DNA of 17,455 bases from assembly GCA_016839425.1 (NCBI GenBank), contig JAEOUI010000210.1, positions 1 through 17,455 on the forward strand, given 5' to 3'. The notes below the pieces were generated by a model. It made no database searches. It was not told the DNA's origin and saw only the letters and a program-made list of their open reading frames with translations. Of the stretch, positions 1 through 8,083 are shown in pieces; within the stretch, counting starts at the first letter, position 1; every line of letters begins with the position of its first letter. This DNA comes from Promethearchaeota archaeon. Lineage in GTDB: Archaea; Asgardarchaeota; Lokiarchaeia; Sigynarchaeales; SOKP01. Position numbers and translations under genes: made by a program.

Positions 1-18
1 ATCTTTTAAGTAAAAGAT
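1..18. repeat. 8-bp inverted repeat at window edge
   Basis: ATCTTTTA and TAAAAGAT are perfect inverted arms separated by 2 bases. As a hairpin this gives about 7 pairs and a 4-base loop. It could be the terminator of a gene beyond the left edge or an operator for the gene at 87. Its position at the window edge prevents a decision. Confidence 0.3.
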
Positions 19-86
19 CATTATAGGTTCTTATTAAAACGAAAAATTTAACTCTCATTTTATACCTAATATAATAGCACATCCCT

Positions 87-1736
87 GTGAATTTCATCAT
101 GATGGGAAACGAATATTTGTTTACGAATATCGGAATCGATTCTATTGCATTCTACGCACCTCGACATTATATGGATATTGGCGACCTTGCTGAGAAGAGA
201 AATGTCGATCCCGATAAATTCAAGAAAGGCCTGCTTTTAAAAGAAATGCGACTTCCCGAAGTAGATGAGGATATCATTTCTATAGGTTTAAAAGCGGGTT
301 ATTACGCTTTATTAAGAGGAAACATTAATCCTAAAGAAATAGACGCTGTTTTTGTTGGTACGGAAACAGTAACATACGCCGTAAAGTCTGTTTCTAATAT
401 TTTTGCTGAATTATTAGGAATCTCTAAAAATTCAATTACTCAAGATATTTATAATGCGTGTGCGGGTGGAACATTAGCTTTACTGAATGCAGTTGCACTC
501 ATCGAAAAAGATGTAATTTCTAAAGCACTCGTTATTAATGCTGACATTTCCTCATACTCAATTGGGTCTCCAAGCGAAGCAACTCAGGGATCTGGAGCAA
601 TTGCCTTAATCATATCGAAGAATCCTCGCGTTGCGTTATTTAGCAAGAAATTTGGAAAGGTTTCCGGAAATGTAAACGATTTCTTTAGACCTGCTTACGA
701 ACAAGACGCACAAGTTTTTGGTCATTATTCTGTTGATACATATTTAAATTTTCAATTAAGTGCTTATGACGATTTAATAAATCAGATTGGAGACTTTTAC
801 GCAGATTTCTACGCATTTCACGCCCCATTTTCTAAATTAGCATTAAAGAGCGTGCAGCAAATAATAGAAAAGCGTTGGGTTAATAACTTGAATAAATTAT
901 TATCAAAAGAAAATAAGGATGATTTTACGACTTCAATTTTTACAAAATTTGATAAAATGCTACAAGATATTAGCGTCGTACCCGAATATCTTTATCTTAG
1001 ACTCAAGGAAAAAGGATTATCGTCTGATAGTTTGGAGAGCTTTTCAAATTGGGTAGTTTCTAATGTTAAAGGGAGAGTATTACCTCATTTAAAAGTACCA
1101 ATGCATTTTGGAAACATGTATAACGCATCCGTATGGGCTCAAGTTTGTTATATTCTTGAAAATCACGCAAGAGACAACGATGTAATTTATTTCGGATCTT
1201 ACGGCTCTGGTGCGACTTGCATTTCGGGTCTGTTAAAAGTTAAACCAACATTTAAAGATGTAATTGATTTAGGGCCCAAGGTAAATGATTTTATCAAAAA
1301 CAAGACGAGAGCTAGCGTGCATGATTACGAGATGTGGAAAACGGGTGCAAAAAAACCAGATTTCGTCTTAGGAAGAATAACAGAACACGAAGACAACGCT
1401 CATAGAGGTTTTGTTCTTCACTTCTGCGACGAGGGATGTATTATCCCCGATGTCAAGGGCTTAAATTATTGTCCAAAAGGACATTCGGGATTCCACACGA
1501 GATTCTTTCCACTATATGCCGTCTTGGAATCTGACGATTTAGTTCATACTGATAAAATGGATACGAGCTTCCTCAAAGATGGTTTAGTACGAGTTGCACA
1601 TACGACTCAAAAAGGAAGCATCTTGGAATACGAAATGAGACGAGTATTTCCTCAAGACGAATCAAACGCATCATATACAGCTGTTGGCTTGTTAAATTGG
1701 ATTCCAATGTACATTCCTGTTAATCATATTTTTTAA
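87..1736 (+). CDS. Hydroxymethylglutaryl-CoA synthase with C-terminal Cys/His extension
   Basis: Condenses acetyl-CoA with acetoacetyl-CoA to HMG-CoA, the entry step of the mevalonate pathway, in the cytosol. The thiolase-fold catalytic residues are visible: Glu93 in VGTET, the acyl-accepting Cys125 in NACAGGT, and His245 in FHAPFSK. Other family signatures are GEATQG-like SEATQGSGA (163-171), GNMYNAS (342-348) and SYGSGA (371-376). The FHxPF and YGSGA motifs resemble haloarchaeal and bacterial MvaS. The protein has 549 residues, whereas relatives usually end near 390-450. The extra ~110 residues contain Cys447, Cys451, Cys462 and His466, spaced like a metal site. The GTG at 87 is the first start, but ATG at 99 or 102 is equally possible; no Shine-Dalgarno is seen and a TATA-like TTTATA lies about 26 bases upstream, so translation may be leaderless. 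It is separated from the next gene by 182 bases and T-rich sequence. HMG-CoA reductase is not nearby. Confidence 0.9.
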   Translation: MNFIMMGNEYLFTNIGIDSIAFYAPRHYMDIGDLAEKRNVDPDKFKKGLLLKEMRLPEVDEDIISIGLKAGYYALLRGNINPKEIDAVFVGTETVTYAVKSVSNIFAELLGISKNSITQDIYNACAGGTLALLNAVALIEKDVISKALVINADISSYSIGSPSEATQGSGAIALIISKNPRVALFSKKFGKVSGNVNDFFRPAYEQDAQVFGHYSVDTYLNFQLSAYDDLINQIGDFYADFYAFHAPFSKLALKSVQQIIEKRWVNNLNKLLSKENKDDFTTSIFTKFDKMLQDISVVPEYLYLRLKEKGLSSDSLESFSNWVVSNVKGRVLPHLKVPMHFGNMYNASVWAQVCYILENHARDNDVIYFGSYGSGATCISGLLKVKPTFKDVIDLGPKVNDFIKNKTRASVHDYEMWKTGAKKPDFVLGRITEHEDNAHRGFVLHFCDEGCIIPDVKGLNYCPKGHSGFHTRFFPLYAVLESDDLVHTDKMDTSFLKDGLVRVAHTTQKGSILEYEMRRVFPQDESNASYTAVGLLNWIPMYIPVNHIF

Positions 1737-1740
1737 CAAT

Positions 1741-1773
1741 CATTTTTTTTATTATTGAATTTTCTCTTTTTTC
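1741..1773 (+). terminator. T-rich terminator-like stretch
   Basis: Immediately after the HMG-CoA synthase stop there is a run of eight or nine T residues, then further T-rich segments. Archaeal RNA polymerase commonly stops at such U-tracts without a hairpin. Inferred from composition only. Confidence 0.35.
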
Positions 1774-1906
1774 TGTTTATTTAAAATAAGTTCTAGCTCT
1801 AAACTAAGGCAATTTTTCAAAAAACTATTAAAAATTACCCTTCATATAACTATATCAATTTAAGATACAACATACTTTTCTTAGTATTGTTATAAATTTA
1901 TAAATT

Positions 1907-1912
1907 GAGAGG
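1907..1912 (+). promoter_or_regulatory. Shine-Dalgarno of the UbiD-family gene
   Basis: GAGAGG lies 6 bases before the ATG at 1919 and fixes that start. The wider context GGAACTATATGG (1911-1922) recurs before the terpene synthase at 13595-13606. Confidence 0.65.
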
Positions 1913-1918
1913 AACTAT

Positions 1919-3223
1919 ATGGGATTTAGAGAACATTTAGAAAATATTGACAAGCAAGGAATTTTGAAAAAAGTCGATATAGACGTGTCTAGAACCTTGG
2001 AAATTTCAGGGATTCTAAAAGCAATGGAGCCAACACCGATTTTATTTAATAAAGTTAAAGAATCAAAATTTCGAGTTATAGGAAATCTTTTTTGTACAAA
2101 GGATGCAATTTCTTCTTATTTTGGAGTAACACCTGCAGATCTCATCCCCATGCTTTCTAAAGCCATTAAGGAACGTTCAGATCCTGAATTGGTTTCAAGC
2201 GCACCCTGTCAGGAAATAGTAGAACCAAGCGTTGATTTAGATTCGATACCGATTTTATATCACTGCGAAAAAGATGGCGGTAATTACATTAGTTCTGCGG
2301 TTGTCATAACTCGAGATCCAGACCTCGGACAAAATATGGATTTCCATCGAGCAATGCAATTTTCTAAAAATAAATTCGCCACGCGCATAGTTGCAGGGAG
2401 GCATTTCCACCAATTCTTAAAGAAAAATGGGGAATTAGAAGTAGCCTTCTGTATTGGAAACTCACCAAACATTTTAATAGCGGGAGCAACTTCTGTTGAG
2501 GCTGGAGTTGACGAATTAACCATAGCTAATGCTTTAGAGCCAATAAAGACAGTAAAAGCCAATTCGGTTGATTTGACTATCCCTGCAGAATCAGAATTTG
2601 TCCTCGAAGGAAGGGTTTACATGGAAGAAAAGCATTCTGAGGGACCATTCGTTGATTTAACAGAAACATACGATGTAGTGAGAGAGGAACCAGTTTTCGA
2701 AGTTAAGAAAATTACGCATAGAAAAGATGCAATTTGGCAAGCACTACTCCCTGGAGCTTTAGAACACAAGATCTTGATGGGAATGCCCCGAGAACCAACC
2801 ATTTATACTAAAGTAAACGAAACGGGAGTGAAATGCCTTGATGTTAATGTAAATCCAGGAGGGTGTTCTTGGTTGCACGCTATCGTTCAGATCGATAAGC
2901 AATCAGAGGAAGATGGAGGAAAAGCCATTACCGGAGCTTTTGCAGGTCATGGAAGTTGTAAGCATGTTTTTATTGTTGACAAAGACATTAATATATACGA
3001 TCCACTTTCGGTTGAATGGGCAATGGCCACGCGATTTCAAGGTGATACGAAAATGATTGTGAAAGACAAGGAACCTGGAAGCAGTCTCGATCCGAGTGCA
3101 GAACCAGGTACTAAGCTGACCACAAAAATTGGATTTGATTTGACAAAACCAATAATAGCCAAGGGAAAGAGTTTTGATCTTGCAGAATTTCCTAAAGTTG
3201 ATTTAGACAAATATTTTAATTAA
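1919..3223 (+). CDS. UbiD-family decarboxylase, probable trans-anhydromevalonate 5-phosphate decarboxylase
   Basis: Probably converts trans-anhydromevalonate 5-phosphate to isopentenyl phosphate using prenylated FMN, the route described in Aeropyrum pernix. UbiD-family features are clear: GGNYIS (120-125), ITRDPDLG (130-137), Asn139 and Arg144 near the cofactor/metal site, Arg161-His162, the acidic stretch Glu224-Glu230 (ESEFVLEG), EGPFVD (241-246), a LPGALEHK segment (277-284), and a C-terminal DKDINIYDPLSVEWAMATR segment. The length of 434 is normal for the family. Substrate assignment rests on context: the two phosphomevalonate dehydratase genes follow directly (15 bases to the large subunit) and UbiX is in the same window. 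A role in ubiquinone or aromatic-acid decarboxylation is unlikely here, because these neighbours make the complete mevalonate branch. The start is set by a good Shine-Dalgarno. Confidence 0.88.
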   Translation: MGFREHLENIDKQGILKKVDIDVSRTLEISGILKAMEPTPILFNKVKESKFRVIGNLFCTKDAISSYFGVTPADLIPMLSKAIKERSDPELVSSAPCQEIVEPSVDLDSIPILYHCEKDGGNYISSAVVITRDPDLGQNMDFHRAMQFSKNKFATRIVAGRHFHQFLKKNGELEVAFCIGNSPNILIAGATSVEAGVDELTIANALEPIKTVKANSVDLTIPAESEFVLEGRVYMEEKHSEGPFVDLTETYDVVREEPVFEVKKITHRKDAIWQALLPGALEHKILMGMPREPTIYTKVNETGVKCLDVNVNPGGCSWLHAIVQIDKQSEEDGGKAITGAFAGHGSCKHVFIVDKDINIYDPLSVEWAMATRFQGDTKMIVKDKEPGSSLDPSAEPGTKLTTKIGFDLTKPIIAKGKSFDLAEFPKVDLDKYFN

Positions 3224-3224
3224 A

Positions 3225-3230
3225 AGAGGT
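3225..3230 (+). promoter_or_regulatory. Shine-Dalgarno of aconitase X large subunit
   Basis: AGAGGT lies 8 bases before the ATG at 3239, directly after the upstream stop codon. It supports co-transcription of the two genes. Confidence 0.6.
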
Positions 3231-3238
3231 TCAAAAAT

Positions 3239-4432
3239 ATGAAATTAACTCAAGAAGATCAAGAAATGCTTGATGGAAAATGTGGAAAAGCCGCAAAAAA
3301 ATCAATGGAGATTCTGACTACTTTAGGTGAGATATTTGAAGCCGATTCAATGGTCGAAGTAACGGGAGTTCAAATCGCAGGAGTTTCATACGCCAATCTT
3401 GACGAGGCAGGATTAGAGTTTTTAAACGAAATGGCCGAAGACGGTAAAGTTAAGGTTTTAACAACACTTAATCCTGCTGGAATGGATAGAGAAAATTGGC
3501 AAGCGTTAGGTATCAATGAAAATTTTGCAATAAACCAAAATCGAGCGATAGACGCATTCGCTAAAATGGGAATCGTTACTACTTGTTCGTGCACACCCTA
3601 TTTGATCGGAAATAGCCCACATTTCGGCCAACACTTGGCATGGGCAGAAAGTAGCGCAGTTTGTTATGCCAATTCTGTAATTGGTGCCAGAACAAATCGA
3701 GAAGGCGGTCCAAGCGCATTGGCATCAGCGCTAACCGGAAAAACACCCTGTTATGGATATCATTTGGATGAAAACAGGCATGGCGAGGTTCTCGTAAATG
3801 TAAAGGCTTCAGTGAGCGGTACAGACCAATTTGGAATTCTTGGTAAGTTCATTGGTGATAAATTAGTTGAACTTGGAAAGAAAATTCCTTACATCACGGG
3901 CATTCCTTCGGCAACTATAGAAGAACTCAAATCTTTTTGCGCGTCATTGGCAACCTATGGTGGTGCCGCAATGTTTCACATGGAAGGCATTACTCCCGAA
4001 TATAACAAGTATCAGAAACCAAGCGATCTTATAGTAGATGTTTCACAAACTGAAATGGATAAAGCCCGATCTGAACTAACGGATACTGAAATTGAAATCG
4101 ATTTCGTGAGTATTGGCTGCCCTCACGCTTCTTTATATGAGATTGCAACCATAGCGAGCCTTTTAGAAGGAAAAAAAGTGAAAAAGGAATTTTGGATTAC
4201 TACAGCACGACCTACAAAAAAAATTGCTGATCAAGCAGGATATTCAAAAATTATTGAAGAGGCAGGTGCAAAATTTGCAGCGGATACATGTTGTGTTGTT
4301 GCTCCTATCAAGGGACGATTCAAGGGAATCATGGTTGATTCTGCGAAAGCTTGTTATTACGGACGGGCAAAAAATAAATTCAAGGTGAAAATTGGAACCA
4401 TACAAGAATGCATTGAGGAGGCAATAAAATGA
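3239..4432 (+). CDS. Phosphomevalonate dehydratase large subunit (aconitase X catalytic domain)
   Basis: Dehydrates mevalonate 5-phosphate to trans-anhydromevalonate 5-phosphate, feeding the UbiD-family enzyme upstream. Aconitase X signatures are present across 397 residues. Candidate iron-sulfur ligands are Cys116 or Cys118 in CSCTPYL, Cys294 in SIGCPHASL and Cys351 or Cys352 in DTCCVVAP. Conserved-looking segments include GNSPHFGQHLAWAESSAV (124-141) and GARTNREGGPSALASAL (149-165). The length matches the separate large subunit, not the fused form of some bacteria. It overlaps the small-subunit gene by four bases (ATGA), a classic sign of translational coupling and of a two-protein complex. 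The alternative, hydroxyproline-related AcnX dehydratase, is disfavoured by the mevalonate neighbours. Confidence 0.92.
   Translation: MKLTQEDQEMLDGKCGKAAKKSMEILTTLGEIFEADSMVEVTGVQIAGVSYANLDEAGLEFLNEMAEDGKVKVLTTLNPAGMDRENWQALGINENFAINQNRAIDAFAKMGIVTTCSCTPYLIGNSPHFGQHLAWAESSAVCYANSVIGARTNREGGPSALASALTGKTPCYGYHLDENRHGEVLVNVKASVSGTDQFGILGKFIGDKLVELGKKIPYITGIPSATIEELKSFCASLATYGGAAMFHMEGITPEYNKYQKPSDLIVDVSQTEMDKARSELTDTEIEIDFVSIGCPHASLYEIATIASLLEGKKVKKEFWITTARPTKKIADQAGYSKIIEEAGAKFAADTCCVVAPIKGRFKGIMVDSAKACYYGRAKNKFKVKIGTIQECIEEAIK
4415..4421 (+). promoter_or_regulatory. Shine-Dalgarno of aconitase X small subunit
   Basis: GAGGAGG sits inside the end of the large-subunit gene, 7 bases before the overlapping ATG at 4429. 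It is the strongest ribosome binding site in the window and would favour equal subunit synthesis. Confidence 0.7.
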
Positions 4433-4815
4433 AACTTATAGGAAGAAAGATATACAAAGGAACGGTAGAAGCGGAGGCTATCGTAACTAAGGACGGAATA
4501 TCTTTTTATGGAGGCGTAGACCCAGATACAGGCACTGTCGTAGAAGTTGGTCACGAATTAGAAGGCCAATCAATTACCGGAAAAGTTTTAGTCTTCCCCT
4601 CGGGAAAGGGATCAACGGTAGGATCGTATACTATGTATCGAATGAAAAAGAATAATACTGCTCCAGCAGCAATTGTAAATAAAGAAATAGACACGATAAT
4701 AGCGGTAGGATGTATCATTAGCGAGATTCCGTGCGTTGACAAGATTGATATAAACAACATCAAGACAGGGCAGAAAATTCAAGTTAACGCTACAGATGGA
4801 TTAGTAGAATTATAA
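4429..4815 (+). CDS. Phosphomevalonate dehydratase small subunit (aconitase X swivel domain)
   Basis: Small subunit of the heteromeric phosphomevalonate dehydratase; in this family the swivelling domain closes over the Fe-S active site of the large subunit and contributes substrate-binding residues. The 128-residue protein has the characteristic segment VFPSGKGSTVGSYTMY (56-71), whose Ser/Gly-rich loop corresponds to the swivel-domain active-site loop, followed by NNTAPAAIVNKEIDTIIAVG (75-94), typical of the family. It overlaps the large subunit by four bases, so the stoichiometric partner is evident. The gene is followed by T-rich sequence, marking the probable end of the three-gene operon. 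Confidence 0.92.
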   Translation: MKLIGRKIYKGTVEAEAIVTKDGISFYGGVDPDTGTVVEVGHELEGQSITGKVLVFPSGKGSTVGSYTMYRMKKNNTAPAAIVNKEIDTIIAVGCIISEIPCVDKIDINNIKTGQKIQVNATDGLVEL

Positions 4816-4847
4816 TAATATTTTCTTTTAAAATTTTAATCAAACAC

Positions 4848-4861
4848 TTTTTTTATTTTTT
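4848..4861 (+). terminator. T-rich terminator-like stretch after the aconitase X operon
   Basis: A run of seven T residues, an A, then six T residues follows the small-subunit gene with no hairpin. This fits archaeal intrinsic U-tract termination and separates the operon from the mevalonate kinase gene, which has its own TATA-like element. Confidence 0.4.
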
Positions 4862-4896
4862 GCAAAAAGCTCAAGAAAGATTTATTACAAATCGAA

Positions 4897-4906
4897 TTTT
4901 ATAAAA
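4897..4906 (+). promoter_or_regulatory. TATA-like element of mevalonate kinase
   Basis: TTTTATAAAA is centred about 38 bases before the ATG at 4940. An archaeal start site would fall near 4927, giving a short leader of about 12 bases. No Shine-Dalgarno is visible, consistent with that arrangement. Confidence 0.4.
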
Positions 4907-4939
4907 ATCCACTATAATAATCATTTTCATTTTAGAACG

Positions 4940-5887
4940 ATGTCAGATAAAGAAGGAAGTGGAATAGGATATGGTAAGACCATCCTTTTTGGAGAACATT
5001 TTGTAGTTTACGGTCTTCCCGCAATAGCTTCAGCTCTTGGATCCTACACATTAGCCAAGGTAAAACTAAGCGAAGGGAGCGGTTGGAATGTGAAAGACGA
5101 TAGACCAGCAACGCCTGGTTATAAAAAAACCAAATATGACGAAGCAATGCAATCGATTGAGAATGTCATAAAACACATGAATATAGACACCGAAAATCAA
5201 AAAATCGATATTACATTCGAAGGAGACTTATACGCTGCAAGTGGAGTTGGTGCTTCGGCAGCACAATGTACTTCACTTGCGCGAGCGTTAAATGATGCCT
5301 TTAATCTTGATCTTAACGACGAACAAATTAACGAAGCTGCTTACGAGGGGGAAAAGGCTTATCACGGTACACCCTCAGGAATCGATAATACCGCCTCAAC
5401 TTATGGAGGTTTGATTTGGTTCGTGAAAAATTTAAACGGCGGAAGCAATACAATGGACCTTCTAAAAGCACCTAATAAAATTCCTTTAGTTATTGCAAAC
5501 TCGGGAATTACAGCATCAACAACGGAAGTAGTTGCTGAGGTGAAACGATTAAAAGATGAAAATCCTGAAAAATTTACCAATATATTTACTCAATATCAAG
5601 CAATAGCAAGAAATGCAAAAGAAGCGTTATTAAAAGGGGACACTCATTTAATTGGTAAATTGATGAATCAAAACCACGAATTACTTCAAGACATAACTGT
5701 ATCAGGAGAGATTAACGACAAATTAGTTGAAATATGTTTGAAACAGGGAGCGATTGGTGCTAAAATGACGGGAACTGGTCGAGGGGGTTTAGTCATAGCA
5801 TTAGCAAATTCAGAAAACTTGCAGGACAAGATTGCTACTGCCGTCGAGCAAGAGGGGTACGAAGTTTGGAAAACATTGATTGGATGA
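4940..5887 (+). CDS. mvk: Mevalonate kinase (GHMP kinase family)
   Basis: Phosphorylates mevalonate to mevalonate 5-phosphate, the substrate of the dehydratase encoded just upstream. GHMP motifs appear in order: motif 1 around KTILFGEHFVVYG (13-25); a divergent ATP loop AASGVGASAAQ (99-109) where most relatives have PxGxGLGSSA; Glu137 and HGTPSGIDN (142-150), with Asp149 as the likely catalytic base; and motif 3 GAKMTGTGRGG (273-283). The length of 315 is normal for archaeal enzymes. Mevalonate 3-kinase and phosphomevalonate kinase are less likely, because HGxPSGID is the mevalonate kinase signature and the route here does not need the second kinase. The stop is 9 bases before the next gene, so the two are probably co-transcribed. 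Confidence 0.88.
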   Translation: MSDKEGSGIGYGKTILFGEHFVVYGLPAIASALGSYTLAKVKLSEGSGWNVKDDRPATPGYKKTKYDEAMQSIENVIKHMNIDTENQKIDITFEGDLYAASGVGASAAQCTSLARALNDAFNLDLNDEQINEAAYEGEKAYHGTPSGIDNTASTYGGLIWFVKNLNGGSNTMDLLKAPNKIPLVIANSGITASTTEVVAEVKRLKDENPEKFTNIFTQYQAIARNAKEALLKGDTHLIGKLMNQNHELLQDITVSGEINDKLVEICLKQGAIGAKMTGTGRGGLVIALANSENLQDKIATAVEQEGYEVWKTLIG

Positions 5888-5889
5888 GG
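5886..5889 (+). promoter_or_regulatory. Ribosome binding site deciding a TTG start
   Basis: GAGG overlaps the mevalonate kinase stop and lies 7 bases before TTG 5897, supporting this rare start. The sequence TGTACATTG that follows resembles TGTACATTTTG before the TTG candidate of the UbiX gene at 16056. Confidence 0.45.
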
Positions 5890-5896
5890 ATGTACA

Positions 5897-6706
5897 TTGA
5901 AAAAGGATGTTATTCTTTTAAAACTCGGTGGAAGCCTCCTTACTGATAAAAGTAAACCATATTCCATAAGAGAGGACGTGGTTAAAAATGTTCTCAGTCA
6001 ATTAATTAAAGCCAATAAAAAAATCATTGTCATTCATGGAGGAGGATCCTTTGGACATCCACCAGCAAAAAGATATCAAATTTCAGGAGGATTAAATTCT
6101 TCAATATCAGACCAAATATTAGGTGTGGCAGAAACACACCAATCAATGAATTATTTTAATTCTTATTTAGTGAATATTTTAATAGAAAATCAGTATCCTG
6201 CGATAACAATTCAATCATCAAGTATTTTCATAAAGAATGGTAATGACATGTTCATGTATTCTCAAGACATTATCGAGACAATATTAGAGCTAGGTTTAAC
6301 ACCAATTCTTTATGGTGACGTGATCTTTGACAAGAAAGGTTCATTCTCGATCATTTCAGGAGATGAGATAATATATTTATTATGTTCAGGCTTGATTGAA
6401 CACGAAGTATCAAAAGTAATTTTTACGATGGAAACTGACGGCATTTATGTGAAGGACGAAAACAATAAAAATGGACATGTATTGCTAAATGAATGTGTTG
6501 CTAGGGATTTAGATTCCCTTGAGTTAGCAGACTTGGGACAAAAAATAGATGTTACAGGAGGAATCAAGGGAAAGATCGATTTTATCAAAAAAATATGTGA
6601 TCTAAATGTACCAGTTCAGCTTGTCAATGGTCTCAAGGAAGAATACATTTTAGAAGCATTAATGAATCAAGAAGTAGATTGTACAAATATTTTATGTAAT
6701 GAGTAA
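5897..6706 (+). CDS. ipk: Isopentenyl phosphate kinase
   Basis: Phosphorylates isopentenyl phosphate to IPP, completing the modified archaeal mevalonate pathway. It is an amino-acid kinase fold protein: KLGGSLLTDKS (9-19) binds phosphate, HGGGSFGH (47-54) carries the IPK-specific catalytic His54, YGDVIFD (139-145) and ISGDEI (153-158) follow, and TMETDGIYV (177-185) plus VTGGIKGKI (219-227) form the ATP side. The His at the end of GGGSFGH separates IPK from glutamate and fosfomycin kinases. The length of 269 is typical. Translation probably starts at TTG 5897. Directly downstream of mevalonate kinase with a 9-base gap. IPK can also act on dimethylallyl phosphate, the usual UbiX substrate, so it might help balance UbiX supply (inference). 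Confidence 0.93.
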   Translation: MKKDVILLKLGGSLLTDKSKPYSIREDVVKNVLSQLIKANKKIIVIHGGGSFGHPPAKRYQISGGLNSSISDQILGVAETHQSMNYFNSYLVNILIENQYPAITIQSSSIFIKNGNDMFMYSQDIIETILELGLTPILYGDVIFDKKGSFSIISGDEIIYLLCSGLIEHEVSKVIFTMETDGIYVKDENNKNGHVLLNECVARDLDSLELADLGQKIDVTGGIKGKIDFIKKICDLNVPVQLVNGLKEEYILEALMNQEVDCTNILCNE

Positions 6707-6714
6707 TTTATAAT
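6707..6714 (+). promoter_or_regulatory. TATA-like element of the isomerase gene
   Basis: TTTATAAT immediately follows the kinase stop and is centred about 34 bases before ATG 6745, so a start site near 6737 with a very short leader is possible. The isomerase could be transcribed from here as well as by read-through. Confidence 0.3.
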
Positions 6715-6744
6715 TTTTGTAATAATAATAAGAACTTTTCAAAC

Positions 6745-7854
6745 ATGCATGATAAAAAACGCTCTGAGATCATGGATAGAAAATTGGATCATATGAAAAT
6801 TCCAATTGAGCACGATGTCCAACACGCTGAAAACTATTTTAAATTCATTAAGTTAATCCATCATCCATACGCAGAATTTGATTTTGGAGAAATAGATATT
6901 TCTACTTCTTTTTTTGGAAAAAAAATTTCAGCACCCATATGCATTTCGGCAATTACGGGCGGACATCCTGTAGCAGGAAAGATCAATAAAATTTTAGCTA
7001 CTGCCGCAGAACAGGAACAAATAATAATGAGCGTGGGAAGCCAGAGAGCAGGAATTGAAGATCCAGACCTTGCGAATTCCTTTAAAATTGTAAGAGATGT
7101 GGCACCCGCAATCCCAATTATTGGAAATATTGGTATTGGGCAAATCAGTAAACCCTATTTTGAACCAGAATTCTTCTTGCAATGCATTGATATGATACAG
7201 GCAGATGTAATGGCAGTACATTTTAATCCTTTACACGAATTATTGCAGGATAATGGGGATATATCGTACAAACACTTTGAAGAGAATTTTTTAGAAATAC
7301 GAAAAAGTACCAAAATTCCCATCATTGCAAAAGAAGTTGGCTCAGGATTCGATATCGAATCGACAAAAAAGTTGGAAGAACTTGGGTTTAATGGATTTGA
7401 TGTGGGAGGTGCGGGCGGTACTAGCTTTGCAGATATTGAATATTATAGAAGCAACAAGGTTAACGAAAAATACACAAGAAATCCAGCGGTTCTCTTTAGA
7501 GAATGGGGCAATCCAACACCTATAAGTATTTTATCTGTTCGAACTATTTCAAGCTTGCCCATTATTGCCACGGGGGGTTTAAAAACAGGAGTAGATATTG
7601 CAAAGAGTATCATATTAGGCGCAGATATAGCAGGTTTTGCGAGTAAATTCTTGTTTTCGTCTTGGAACGATTTGGAAAAAGGATCTGAAACTGGAACAAT
7701 AAAAGAAATTAAAACCTTAAAACACGAGTTGCAGGCTTGCATGTGGTTGATTAATGTGAATCGCTTAAATATTTTAAAAAACAATCGAAAAAAAAGAATT
7801 TTATTAGGAGACTTATATCAATGGGAAAAACAAATTCAATCTATCAATTTTTAA
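6745..7854 (+). CDS. fni: Type 2 isopentenyl-diphosphate delta-isomerase (FMN-dependent)
   Basis: Interconverts IPP and DMAPP using reduced FMN, providing the allylic primer for chain elongation. Type 2 signatures over a TIM barrel are RKxxH (Arg12, Lys13, His16), SAITGG (68-73), SVGSQRAG (96-103), HFNPLHELLQDNGD (159-172), KEVGSGF (196-202), the phosphate-binding GGAGGTSFAD (221-230) and ATGGLKTG (275-282). The length of 369 is normal. The residue usually given as Gln in the NxxQE motif is His164 here, with the metal-binding Glu165 retained. That Gln has been proposed as a catalytic acid/base, so the change is notable. The ATG at 6745 is used; Met10 would also keep the RKxxH motif. It follows the kinase after 38 bases. 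Confidence 0.92.
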   Translation: MHDKKRSEIMDRKLDHMKIPIEHDVQHAENYFKFIKLIHHPYAEFDFGEIDISTSFFGKKISAPICISAITGGHPVAGKINKILATAAEQEQIIMSVGSQRAGIEDPDLANSFKIVRDVAPAIPIIGNIGIGQISKPYFEPEFFLQCIDMIQADVMAVHFNPLHELLQDNGDISYKHFEENFLEIRKSTKIPIIAKEVGSGFDIESTKKLEELGFNGFDVGGAGGTSFADIEYYRSNKVNEKYTRNPAVLFREWGNPTPISILSVRTISSLPIIATGGLKTGVDIAKSIILGADIAGFASKFLFSSWNDLEKGSETGTIKEIKTLKHELQACMWLINVNRLNILKNNRKKRILLGDLYQWEKQIQSINF

Positions 7855-8083
7855 CGATTTCATTTGATTAAATTATTAATGCAACAAGAAATAGAATTCT
7901 GATCGTCCAATTCTTATTTTCAAGCGTTCTTAGACATAATTTTTCAAAAGAGGATAAATCTTTTACAAAGTTTTAAATATTTACGATCATAATTACATAC
8001 TGAATCCAAAAATAGTTGTATCAAAAATTCAATTTTATTAAGGATGTAAGTGCACATTATTTTAATAGTAAATAATCGTAAAG

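Noticed and set aside
1891..1904. TATAAATTTATAAA before the UbiD-family gene
   Set aside because: It is a good TATA match, but a start 26 bases on would fall at the ATG and lose the clear Shine-Dalgarno at 1907-1912.
7443..7784. 113-residue minus-strand frame inside the isomerase gene
   Set aside because: It lies opposite the conserved TIM-barrel motifs, and its residues show no family pattern.
7855..8083. Possible RNA gene in the 229-base gap after the isomerase
   Set aside because: No tRNA cloverleaf, C/D box pair or stable stem is evident; the sequence is simply AT-rich.
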